A stretch of DNA of 64,000 bases from Bhargavaea beijingensis (GTDB lineage: Bacteria; Bacillota; Bacilli; Bacillales_A; Planococcaceae), in NCBI RefSeq assembly GCF_900101985.1, contig NZ_FNAR01000001.1:1-64000 (forward strand). Direction: 5' to 3'. Shown piece after piece: positions 18,103-25,483 of the stretch. The position numbers and the translations under genes are program-made. The notes under the pieces are model-generated. The model ran no database searches. It was not told the DNA's origin and was given only the letters and a program-made list of their open reading frames with translations. Positions within the stretch are counted from its first letter, which is position 1. Each line of letters starts with the position of its first letter.

Positions 18103-18351
18103 TCAGCTGTTGATCGAACCGGTCTGTTTGTCATCCTTTGCCGCCTCGTAATTGCCGGATCCCACACGGCGCTTGATTTCCTCTTCGGTTAGGGGTTCAA
18201 GCACGGTCTCATCAGTCGGAAGGTCGATTGCGCCGGCCTCCATCTCCATGTTCTCTACCCGCGCAAATCCAGCGTTGGTCTGCCGGCCCAGCTCTTCGCG
18301 GAGTTTCCGGTCTTCGTACGTTTTTTCCATGAACGGTTCCTTCTTTGCCAT
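18103..18351 (-). CDS. Small acidic hypothetical protein
   Basis: An 82-residue soluble, charged protein that I do not recognise. It begins AKKEPFMEKTYEDRKLREELG, is rich in Glu and Lys, and has no hydrophobic segment. The start ATG at 18351 is chosen because TGGGGG lies six bases upstream; two in-frame ATGs further up are too close to that site. It has its own terminator and lies between the 21-bp repeat array and an acetyltransferase gene on the same strand. No function can be given. Confidence 0.65.
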   Translation of the reverse strand: MAKKEPFMEKTYEDRKLREELGRQTNAGFARVENMEMEAGAIDLPTDETVLEPLTEEEIKRRVGSGNYEAAKDDKQTGSINS

Positions 18352-18413
18352 ATCCATCCCCCACTTCATTCGATTTCTCCTAAGTTTACCCTACTATTAG
18401 CCCGCTAAAACGA

Positions 18414-19259
18414 TCACTCGGCCTTCTCTGCCTGTGCTACTTTTTTCTTTTCCCGCCATTTCGTGATCCACGCCACCCCGAAGTCGACCAATGTGTCCAT
18501 GTCGATCACCCGGGTATCCGCCTGGCCAATCTTGCAGCGGGTCACGGCTTCCGGATGTTCACGCTCGAATGCCATTCCGAGCGGCGGGAAGTCGTCGGAT
18601 TCCAGATCCGCCATGTCGTATTCGACCCATTTCCTCTCGCCGCCCACCAGCATGGCCGCGCCGTCCCGGTATGTCTCGAGGCCCGGAGCCCGGTATTCCG
18701 ACAGATGCAGTGCCGTGCAGGAGTCGTAGCCGGTCCCGATGAGCAGGATCTTCATACCGGAGCCGTGCATCTTCCCGAGCGGGGAACCCTCCCCGAAGGA
18801 ATCCTCCAGCGGGTGATCCCGCATCCATTCTGCTGCGTCACGGCCCCAGGTGATGAACGAATGCGCCGGATGCGGGCTGCGGACCGTCTTCGGATGGCGG
18901 TGGAGACACTCGGGGACCTTGCCCATCCCGCGCAGATGCGTCAGATGAGGGTCATAGGCCGGTAGCGTGCGGCGGATCGGCTCGTGCCATTCTTCCGGGA
19001 CCGGCGGCATCATCCAGTGCCTCGGGTCAGAGTTGTCAGAGGACTGGGCAGGCATGACGACCGTCCCGTCCGCCGTCACGGTTTCAAGCAGCGCCTCGAC
19101 AAAGGCCTGCTCTCCGCCGGATATCCAGCCGACCTTTTTCAGCGACGTGTGGACGATGATTCTGTCGCCTTTCCCGATACCCGCATTGCCCAGATGCTCT
19201 TTGATCGTCTTTTTTGAAATGAATTCCCCTGTCCGAAGCACAACATCCAGTTCGTTCAT
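18414..19259 (-). CDS. Aminoglycoside N3-acetyltransferase family protein
   Basis: A 281-residue Antibiotic_NAT family protein, which uses acetyl-CoA to acetylate the 3-amino group of aminoglycosides in resistant strains; many chromosomal members (YokD-like) have unknown substrates. Visible family blocks are RIIVHTSLKKVGWISGG (residue 33), DGTVVMPAQSSDNSDP near 68, RSPHPAHSFITWG near 128 and LLIGTGYDSCTALHLSE near 175. The start has GGGGGAATGAACG upstream. Whether it confers resistance cannot be told from sequence. Confidence 0.87.
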   Translation of the reverse strand: MNELDVVLRTGEFISKKTIKEHLGNAGIGKGDRIIVHTSLKKVGWISGGEQAFVEALLETVTADGTVVMPAQSSDNSDPRHWMMPPVPEEWHEPIRRTLPAYDPHLTHLRGMGKVPECLHRHPKTVRSPHPAHSFITWGRDAAEWMRDHPLEDSFGEGSPLGKMHGSGMKILLIGTGYDSCTALHLSEYRAPGLETYRDGAAMLVGGERKWVEYDMADLESDDFPPLGMAFEREHPEAVTRCKIGQADTRVIDMDTLVDFGVAWITKWREKKKVAQAEKAE

Positions 19260-19349
19260 CGTTCATTCCCCCGTATTCGTTTTATTCAGAGTACCTTATT
19301 TGGATGCCCCGCGGAACGGGTATAGAATGGTTTTGGGAGGTGTTGGGAA

Positions 19350-20777
19350 ATGGAAACATGGAAACTGTGGATCAATGGGGAATGGAAGGAAGCGGCGCGT
19401 ACGTATGAATTGAAGTCGCCGTATTCCCAGGAAGCGATTGCAACGGTTGCAAAAGCGGATGAAGAAGATGTGAAACATGCAATTGAAGGTGCCCATGAGG
19501 CGTTTCTCGAGTTCAGGAAATGGCCGGCATACGAGCGGGCCGAACTGCTATACCGTACTGTCGATTTGATCGAAGCGCGGAAGGAAGAGCTGGCGCAGCT
19601 GCTGGTGAAGGAAGCGGGCAAGCCGATCAAGACGGCACGCGGCGAGATCGACCGGACGATCGCGACGTACCAGTTCTCGGCGGAAGCGGCCAAGTCGCTT
19701 TCCGGCGAGACGGTGCCGATGGACGCGGCACCAGGTGTGACGGACCGCATCGGCTGGACAAAGCGGGAGGCGCTCGGCGTCGTCGCGGCAATCACGCCGT
19801 TTAACTTCCCGTCGAACCTGGTCGCGCACAAGCTCGGACCGGCATTTGCCGTCGGCAACACGGTCGTCCTGAAGCCGGCCACCCAGACGCCGCTTTCTTC
19901 TCTGGCACTGGCCGAGATCTTCAAGGAAGCGGGCCTGCCGGATGGCGCCCTCCAAATCGTCACGGGGAGCGGCAGCGAACTGAGCGACCCGCTCATTACG
20001 AACGACCTCGTGAAGAAAGTGACATTCACCGGGAGCGTGCCGGTCGGACTCGAGATCAAGTCGAAGGTTGGCCTGAAAAAGCTGACGCTCGAGCTTGGGT
20101 CGAACTCCGCACTGATTGTCGAACCGGACGTACCGCTCGAGAAAATCATGCCGCGTGCCGTCACCGGCGCATTCGGCTTTGCAGGACAGGTGTGCATCTC
20201 GCTCCAGCGCGTGTATGTGCATGACGACATTTACGATGAATTCGTGGACCAATTCGTCGCTGAGACAGAGAAGCTCAAAGTCGGCGATCCGGCGGATGAA
20301 GCGACTGATGTCGGCTCCATGATCCACCCGGGCGAGGCGGACCGCGCTATGGAATGGATCGAAGAAGCGAAAAAAGCCGGCGCGACCGTCCGCACCGGCG
20401 GCGAGCGCGTCCAGAACGGCATAGCGCCCACCGTCATGACAGACGTCACACCGGACATGAACGTCGTCTGCAAGGAAGTGTTCGCCCCGATCGTCACGAT
20501 CATGAAATACTCGGACCTCGACGAGGCGATCGACCTCGTCAACGACTCCGAATACGGCCTGAACGCCGGCATCTACACGCGCGACATCGAATCTGCGATG
20601 AAAGCCGCGGATGAAATCGAAGCCGGCGCTGTCATCATCAACGACATCCCGACTTTCCGCGTCGACAACATGCCGTACGGCGGCGTCAAGATGAGCGGCT
20701 ACGGCCGCGAAGGCGTCAAATACGCCATCGACGGCATGACCGAGCTGAAGTTCATTACGGTGAAGACAGTAATATAA
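19350..20777 (+). CDS. NAD(P)-dependent aldehyde dehydrogenase
   Basis: A 475-residue soluble aldehyde dehydrogenase that oxidises an aldehyde to the acid. The catalytic base segment LTLELGSNSALIV is near residue 247 and the catalytic cysteine is in AFGFAGQVCISLQRVYV near 280. The cofactor region reads ITPFNFPSNLVAHKLGPA near 150 and FTGSVPVG near 228. The overall pattern is closest to the lactaldehyde/sulfolactaldehyde-like and GapN-like branches; the substrate is not certain. It stands alone, with GGGAGG upstream and a strong terminator downstream. Confidence 0.9.
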   Translation: METWKLWINGEWKEAARTYELKSPYSQEAIATVAKADEEDVKHAIEGAHEAFLEFRKWPAYERAELLYRTVDLIEARKEELAQLLVKEAGKPIKTARGEIDRTIATYQFSAEAAKSLSGETVPMDAAPGVTDRIGWTKREALGVVAAITPFNFPSNLVAHKLGPAFAVGNTVVLKPATQTPLSSLALAEIFKEAGLPDGALQIVTGSGSELSDPLITNDLVKKVTFTGSVPVGLEIKSKVGLKKLTLELGSNSALIVEPDVPLEKIMPRAVTGAFGFAGQVCISLQRVYVHDDIYDEFVDQFVAETEKLKVGDPADEATDVGSMIHPGEADRAMEWIEEAKKAGATVRTGGERVQNGIAPTVMTDVTPDMNVVCKEVFAPIVTIMKYSDLDEAIDLVNDSEYGLNAGIYTRDIESAMKAADEIEAGAVIINDIPTFRVDNMPYGGVKMSGYGREGVKYAIDGMTELKFITVKTVI

Positions 20778-20810
20778 AAAGTAATTTGACCGAATAAATA
20801 GCGAGTAGAA

Positions 20811-20849
20811 AAAAGAGCGGAAGCGGCCTAATACCGCCTCCGCTCTTTT
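20811..20849 (+). terminator. Terminator of the aldehyde dehydrogenase gene
   Basis: AAAAGAGCGGA.GCGG pairs with CCGC.TCCGCTCTTTT over a short loop. It is A-rich on the left and T-rich on the right and so may work in both directions. It marks the left border of the AT-rich cassette. Confidence 0.85.
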
Positions 20850-20998
20850 CGATTACATGATGGTTGAAAGGCAGGCCCTTAGAATAAGTTAAGATTTCTA
20901 TACAGGATGAATGTATTGCGCCACCACGACGGTGGACTAAGGTCCAGTTGTTACAGTAATTTTGTTGAGGGAATAAATATAAATTAAAAATGGGTGAG

Positions 20999-21184
20999 AT
21001 GTTCACAATAACCAAAAATAGGTTTAAAGCATCATGTGGTGGAAAAGGTTGGTGTGATAATCTTGTTTACATAAAGAATCAACAGAACCTGTCACTTTGC
21101 TGCTATAGGCTGTTTTATTTAGTAAAGTTCTGCCGTTTCGTTCTCGGAACATCTATGAGATTGATTTATTTATTAAATGAATGA
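20999..21184 (+). CDS. Possible exported peptide precursor (weakly supported)
   Basis: An open frame of 61 residues (64 if ATG 20990 is used) with the cysteine-containing segment KASCGGKGWCDN followed by SLCCYRLF. A hairpin terminator follows its stop, and then an export-type ABC operon in the same direction. Peptide, terminator, exporter is the usual order of bacteriocin loci. Against it: neither ATG has a properly spaced ribosome site (GAGGG is 18 bases from ATG 20990), and there is no double-glycine leader or clear signal peptide. I do not recognise the sequence. It may instead be a chance frame in an AT-rich leader. Confidence 0.3.
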   Translation: MFTITKNRFKASCGGKGWCDNLVYIKNQQNLSLCCYRLFYLVKFCRFVLGTSMRLIYLLNE

Positions 21185-21196
21185 TAGGAAATGATT

Positions 21197-21235
21197 TCGG
21201 GTCCGATAGGTATTTTCCTACAGGGCCCGATTTTT
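21197..21235 (+). terminator. Terminator/attenuator ahead of the exporter operon
   Basis: TCGGGTCC pairs with GGGCCCGA (one G-U pair), with an extra inner AGG/CCT pairing, followed by five T residues. It lies 12 bases after the stop of the possible peptide gene and 47 bases before the first exporter gene. Confidence 0.7.
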
Positions 21236-21282
21236 GAAATAGTGCCGCATTACTTATAGATGCCATCTTTAAGGAGTAGGGT

Positions 21283-21723
21283 ATGAAATATTCTTTGTTT
21301 AGACTTATCGACGTTCTTGAGGCGTGTGCGATCTATCTAATCTGCTTTGCTTCAAACTTAATCTTGATTTATGTACATACTTTGAAGTTAGAAGGTTCTT
21401 CTGTTTTAGAGTCTTTTTTAGACAGCATTACAGATTATCAACTTATGATAAGTGTTTTTCTTACATTCATTATAATTGTTTTTCACTATCAATTCTTAAA
21501 CCGTAGAAAAACAGAAATTTCCTGCCGAATTCTTGTAGGAGATACAATGGTAAATATTATTATCCGATATATCTTGAATAGCTTAGCCATTTTAGCGTTT
21601 AGCTTTCTGCTATCACTTTCATTGAACTTCTATTTAGGACTGAAACTATCCAGCAATCTCTACTTAGTTTTTATTTTTATAATATACATACTATTTAGTG
21701 CAGGTCAGGTGAAAAAAGTATGA
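21283..21723 (+). CDS. Small integral membrane protein of the exporter cassette
   Basis: A 146-residue, very hydrophobic protein with four likely membrane helices: residues about 13-31, 48-68, 90-112 and 121-140. The ribosome site AAGGAG is well placed before the ATG. It overlaps the permease gene by four bases (ATGA), so they are translated together. I do not recognise a family. It could be a transporter accessory or an immunity protein. Base composition is strongly AT-rich compared with the flanks, a sign of transfer. Confidence 0.75.
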   Translation: MKYSLFRLIDVLEACAIYLICFASNLILIYVHTLKLEGSSVLESFLDSITDYQLMISVFLTFIIIVFHYQFLNRRKTEISCRILVGDTMVNIIIRYILNSLAILAFSFLLSLSLNFYLGLKLSSNLYLVFIFIIYILFSAGQVKKV

Positions 21724-22940
21724 GGATTTTAAAATTTTTTATAACTAAAATCATTTTGAAGAGATGGATACTTGTTTTGGGCATGGTACTCTTACTTTTG
21801 TTAGCTAATTATCTTACTTTTACTGCTGCTCGTTCAATGATTTCAACTTTTCAAGGTTATCAAGAAATAGAAACTCTGAATCAGGAAGGAACTTTTATTG
21901 CTAATCTAGATCCAAATAGTGAAGCTGATTTTGATCGAATTGAAATAAATGATACACAAAAAGTATATGAGTATTTAAATAGCAATTATACTTATGCTCT
22001 GCAAGTCGATGGTTTTGTCACTTCGTTAGATAATAAACATGATATGGAAGTTTCTTTCAATTATATCAATGAAGAGGCATATAAGACAAAACAATTTGGA
22101 TTATCTCAAGGAAACCACTTAAACTTCAACTATCAATTTAATAAAGAAGAAATACCTGTTTTAGTAGGTGCAGGTTTGGCCACAACATACCCTGTAGGGT
22201 CAAATATTGAGATTACAGATCCTGTCACCCAACAATTAGTCAATTTAAAAGTTCAAGGGGTCTTGGAGAAGAATACTCATCGTTCTAATTTTTATGCTCC
22301 TAATTCCAAAAATTATTTTAATTTCTCAGTTTTTCTACCTATTAACGAAGAATTTATTCAAAGTGCAGGTCTTGATCTCCACGTTAATGGTTTGATGGAC
22401 ATTGTTCTTCTTGATTCGACAAAAGAGCAAGCATTGAATTTAAAAGAACTGATCCAAGAAAATACAGGTTTGGAATTTAACTTTTTTAATCAACAAGAAA
22501 ATCTTAATTACTTTGAAGATTATTATATTAATTCATTAAAAATCATCTGTATAATCACCCTTATTTTGCTGCTAATCCTAGTTTGTTTGGCTACCTGGAA
22601 TACTTTGGTGAGCATTCGTTTAATGATAAAAGATTTTACAATCCATTTATTAGTCGGATTAAATCATTCAAAACTAAGAGCGATTTTTTACAGTTATTTT
22701 GGATTGTTGTTTTCTATTAATCTGGCGATCCTATTTGTCATAACAGCTTTTAACAGATACGGCTTTTGGTTAAGCAAAAACTCAATATTGGCGACTTACG
22801 GAGTATTTGGGTTAATAAGTATGGATTGGTTTGCTTTACTTATTGTTCTTTTAATAGATCTTATTATTGGATTTGCGATTGTTGAACTTGCGATAAGGAA
22901 AATTAAAAGTATTCCGATCTCCGTGGGGGTGTTAGATTGA
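21720..22940 (+). CDS. FtsX/MacB-like ABC permease
   Basis: A 406-residue permease with one N-terminal helix (residues 14-32), an extracytoplasmic domain of about 235 residues and three C-terminal helices (about 272-295, 325-345 and 365-385). This layout is that of MacB/FtsX-type permeases that work on peptides or lipoproteins at the outer face of the membrane. Similar proteins occur beside lactococcin 972-type and other bacteriocin loci. It pairs with the downstream ATPase, overlapping it by four bases. Confidence 0.8.
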   Translation: MRILKFFITKIILKRWILVLGMVLLLLLANYLTFTAARSMISTFQGYQEIETLNQEGTFIANLDPNSEADFDRIEINDTQKVYEYLNSNYTYALQVDGFVTSLDNKHDMEVSFNYINEEAYKTKQFGLSQGNHLNFNYQFNKEEIPVLVGAGLATTYPVGSNIEITDPVTQQLVNLKVQGVLEKNTHRSNFYAPNSKNYFNFSVFLPINEEFIQSAGLDLHVNGLMDIVLLDSTKEQALNLKELIQENTGLEFNFFNQQENLNYFEDYYINSLKIICIITLILLLILVCLATWNTLVSIRLMIKDFTIHLLVGLNHSKLRAIFYSYFGLLFSINLAILFVITAFNRYGFWLSKNSILATYGVFGLISMDWFALLIVLLIDLIIGFAIVELAIRKIKSIPISVGVLD

Positions 22941-23602
22941 ATAGTATAATTAAATTAGAAATCCAGAAAAAAACATTCAAGAAGAAAGGATTTTCTATCT
23001 TAAATGATTTTGAGTTGGAAGTTGAACCTGGGGAAAGGCTTTCTATTATAGGGGAGTCTGGAGTTGGAAAAACTTCTTTGCTAAATATTATCGGTCTGCT
23101 TGATACACAATATCAAGGGAGCTATAAGCTTTTTGGTTCATCTGTTAAGGATTTATCACAAAATAAACTAGCTGAGTGGCGTAATCAAAAAATTGGTTTT
23201 GTTCTTCAGGAGTCCGCACTAATTAATTCTTTGACCATAGAGGATAATATTAAATTGCCCCTTATGTATGCAAATGTTGAAAAAGACCCAACTGTCCAAG
23301 ATCACTTTAAACAAATTACTAATAAAATTGGAATCGAGTCCATTTTAAAAAAGAAACCGCTTGAGTGTTCTGGTGGCCAACGATCTAGAGCTGTTTTTGC
23401 CAGGGCTGTAATGATGAATCCCCAAGTAATTTTATCGGATGAACCAACAGCGTCTTTGGATTCAAAAAATAAAGAGAAAATGATTGATTTGCTTTTTGAG
23501 ATGAATAAAGAATTTAATACGACTGTTATTACTGTGACTCATGATTTAGATTTAGCCAATCGTCATGAACGAATCATTACTCTTGAAAGCAGTGAGGGTT
23601 AA
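22937..23602 (+). CDS. ABC transporter ATP-binding protein (MacB/bacteriocin-export type)
   Basis: ATPase of 221 residues: Walker A GESGVGKTSLLN near residue 38, Q-loop VLQESALI near 87, signature CSGGQRSRAVFARA near 141, Walker B VILSDEPTASLD near 162 and switch histidine VTHD near 199. The signature has C instead of the usual L at its first position. It resembles the ATPases of putative lactococcin 972-group exporters. The start is TTG with GGGGGTG upstream. It powers the permease encoded just before. Confidence 0.87.
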   Translation: MNSIIKLEIQKKTFKKKGFSILNDFELEVEPGERLSIIGESGVGKTSLLNIIGLLDTQYQGSYKLFGSSVKDLSQNKLAEWRNQKIGFVLQESALINSLTIEDNIKLPLMYANVEKDPTVQDHFKQITNKIGIESILKKKPLECSGGQRSRAVFARAVMMNPQVILSDEPTASLDSKNKEKMIDLLFEMNKEFNTTVITVTHDLDLANRHERIITLESSEG

Positions 23603-23775
23603 TGAAATTTGGCAGATTTGACTGGTTTTTATTGCTTGTAGTGATCGTGATTTCAGCAGCTGTTTATAGTGCTTATAACGGAGAACTGCCAAACGGCTAC
23701 CTGGTTTTGATAATCCTGTTTGTCGGTTTGACCATAGGTGTTTTGAAGAGAGTGCTGTTCAGGTCTAAACAGTGA
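23602..23775 (+). CDS. 57-residue two-helix membrane protein
   Basis: An ATG overlaps the last base of the ATPase stop codon, and GTGAGGG lies upstream. The product has two hydrophobic helices (residues about 8-24 and 33-48) joined by a short polar loop (NGELPNG) and ends in a basic tail (LKRVLFRSKQ). Such peptides at the end of bacteriocin export operons are often immunity proteins; that role is only inferred from position. It is below the usual size cut-off and easily missed. Confidence 0.65.
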   Translation: MKFGRFDWFLLLVVIVISAAVYSAYNGELPNGYLVLIILFVGLTIGVLKRVLFRSKQ

Positions 23776-23864
23776 GCGTTTTATACAATTGGTAACCGTT
23801 CGTATAGACAGGGTAAAGACTCAGGCAAGCGAGGTAATTATTAGAATCCAGCAGGTAACAACCC

Positions 23865-24026
23865 GTCAGAAGCCGGAAGTGGACATCCCTCTTCCGGCTT
23901 TTTGGTGCTTTCAAACCAAAAAGCCCGGGTCTTTCCTCCTCTTTTCTTCCAACTTAGGAAACCCCGCCGCGCCCTCAGACGTATCCCGTAGAATAAAGGT
24001 ATGGCGCAATCGAAATGGGGATTGAT
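23865..24026. repeat. Toxin-module leader repeat, copy 1
   Basis: Contains a terminator hairpin (AGCCGGAAG/CTTCCGGCT, 23871-23903), then CCCGGGTCTTTCCTCCTCTT, then CGTATCCCGTAGAATAAAG, and ends in AATGGGGAT. The same blocks in the same order occur at 25305-25483 (in front of the intact LXG toxin) and 27549-27731. The final AATGGGGAT corresponds to the toxin start at 25471-25479, so this copy looks like a toxin leader whose toxin has been lost. Confidence 0.75.
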
Positions 24027-24029
24027 GTT

Positions 24030-24428
24030 ATGGAGACTACCTACCAGAAAATTGCTGATCAAATTCAAAGGATGATTCCCGAGAAGTGGAGTTCAGTATA
24101 TTTGTACGCGGAAAAATGGGCTGATTATGACACGGTATATTTTTATTACTTTCCTGAAAACGATAACAAAGCCCGTTTGCATTATGAGATTACTGAGCAA
24201 TTTCAAGTGAATTCCACCGAGTTTGATCAACTGGAAGACGATCTTAGTGATACGGTATTACAGTTATATGAAAAACAGATGAGTCAAGAAGAAGAACCGT
24301 GGACCAGCATGACGTTCATACTTAAGAGTACCGGTAAATTTCGAATCGAATATGGCTATCAGGATCTATCACTACTTGGACCAGTTGAAAAGAGGAGACT
24401 TTGGAAAGAAAAACACTCAATCAATTAA
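24030..24428 (+). CDS. YezG/DUF600-type immunity protein, copy 1
   Basis: A 132-residue cytoplasmic protein of the YezG (DUF600) family, whose B. subtilis member neutralises the LXG nuclease YeeF. Family blocks are MIPEKWSSVYLYAEKW near residue 14, VYFYYFPENDN near 33, a middle acidic helix, and PWTSMTFILKSTGKFRIEYGY near 91. ATG 24030 is chosen by alignment with its paralogs. ATG 24015, in frame, belongs to the left-over toxin start and may be used instead. The C-terminus (RRLWKEKHSIN) is diverged from the usual EAWKAKYGIE. Confidence 0.85.
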   Translation: METTYQKIADQIQRMIPEKWSSVYLYAEKWADYDTVYFYYFPENDNKARLHYEITEQFQVNSTEFDQLEDDLSDTVLQLYEKQMSQEEEPWTSMTFILKSTGKFRIEYGYQDLSLLGPVEKRRLWKEKHSIN

Positions 24429-24462
24429 GAATTTGGCAGAATGGCACAGTGAGGGGGATACC

Positions 24463-24903
24463 ATGGACAAGGAAAAAGAGGAAAACCTCTATACTTACAT
24501 TGCAAATACAGTGCTTGAGATGATTCCGGGAAAGTGGGATTGGATAAAGCTGTACGCCGAGTATTGGGATGGGTACTATAAGTGCTATTTCTACTACTCT
24601 CCTGCAGGCAGCGGCGAACACGTATACAGTCTGGATATCCCTAATCAATACGAGGTTAGTCAGGAAACATTTGATCGCTTGGATGAGCAATTATATGGAT
24701 ACATCAAAGCCCTCTGGAACGAATTCAAAAACCAGGGTGAGACCGCCTGGACGAACCTGACACTTTCTTTGCAAAACGATGGAAAAATGAAGATCGATTA
24801 TGATTATAGCGACCTGTCAGACCTTAACCCTCTTGAAAAACGAAAATGCTGGGAGTCTAACTATCTTCTTGGGGGAGTGACAAGTGACTGCAGAACAGAT
24901 TGA
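24463..24903 (+). CDS. YezG/DUF600-type immunity protein, copy 2
   Basis: A 146-residue paralog with MIPGKWDWIKLYAEYWDGYYKCYFYY near residue 20, AWTNLTLSLQNDGKMKIDY near 98 and DLNPLEKRKCWES. Closest by eye to copy 8 (29059-29469), which shares EYWDGYY and the VYSLDIP segment. Its C-terminus is extended (NYLLGGVTSDCRTD) and overlaps the next gene by 20 bases. The ribosome site GAGGGGG precedes ATG 24463. Confidence 0.85.
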   Translation: MDKEKEENLYTYIANTVLEMIPGKWDWIKLYAEYWDGYYKCYFYYSPAGSGEHVYSLDIPNQYEVSQETFDRLDEQLYGYIKALWNEFKNQGETAWTNLTLSLQNDGKMKIDYDYSDLSDLNPLEKRKCWESNYLLGGVTSDCRTD

Positions 24904-25297
24904 TAAGTGCTATAAAAAAATTGCGCACCAGATCAGCACGATGATTCCCGAGGAATGGACCACTGCGAAGCTTTACGCTGAAAGTTGGCCAGGGTACTTC
25001 ACTGTATACTTTTATTACGATCCGGTAAGTACCAACCGGCCGATTCTGAATTTAGATCTCCCGGACCTTTATTCAGTTGATCCGGATGAGTTTCTTCTGC
25101 AGAAGCGTCGGTTGAGAAGGACGGTTCTTGCTCTTCAACAGTTGTTCGGCGAAGAGAAAATGGAAACATGGACGAACTTCACGTTTATCTTAAATCATGA
25201 CGGCATGTTCCAGGCCGAATACGGCTATGAAGACTTAACAGAATTGGATCCGGGGGAAAAGCGGGAGGCTTGGAAAGCCAAATACGGGATTGAATAG
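24884..25297 (+). CDS. YezG/DUF600-type immunity protein, copy 3
   Basis: A 137-residue paralog directly upstream of the toxin. It is by far the closest relative of copy 4 (27128-27541), sharing EQIDKCY, LYAESWPGY, PILNLD.PDL and TNFTFILNHDG. The two therefore flank the toxin as near-duplicates. The start is GTG with GGGGGAGTG upstream. The C-terminus has the standard DPGEKREAWKAKYGIE. Confidence 0.87.
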   Translation: MTAEQIDKCYKKIAHQISTMIPEEWTTAKLYAESWPGYFTVYFYYDPVSTNRPILNLDLPDLYSVDPDEFLLQKRRLRRTVLALQQLFGEEKMETWTNFTFILNHDGMFQAEYGYEDLTELDPGEKREAWKAKYGIE

Positions 25298-25304
25298 AAT
25301 AATC

Positions 25305-25483
25305 ATCTAAAAAACCGGAAGGGGTATGATCCCTTCTGGTTTTTGGTGCTTTCCGCCTAATGCGCCCGGGTCTTTCCTCCTCTTTTCTTCCAATTCAAGA
25401 AACTTCGCCTCCCGCTCAGCCGTATCCCGATAGAATAGAAGATAATCACGGGATAAAAGGAAGGGATGGGAATGGGGATCCAA
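25305..25483. repeat. Toxin-module leader repeat, copy 2 (with terminator)
   Basis: Holds a terminator (CCGGAAGGG/CCCTTCTGG with T-run, 25315-25344) for immunity copy 3. The shared block CCCGGGTCTTTCCTCCTCTT and CGTATCCCGATAGAATAGAAG follow, the latter a likely promoter region, and then the ribosome site and start of the toxin. It is the only copy followed by a full toxin gene. Confidence 0.75.

Noticed and set aside
20999-21184. Sporulation-killing-factor or lactococcin 972 type bacteriocin
   Set aside because: No radical SAM enzyme, no signal peptide and no matching core sequence; only the exporter type is similar.
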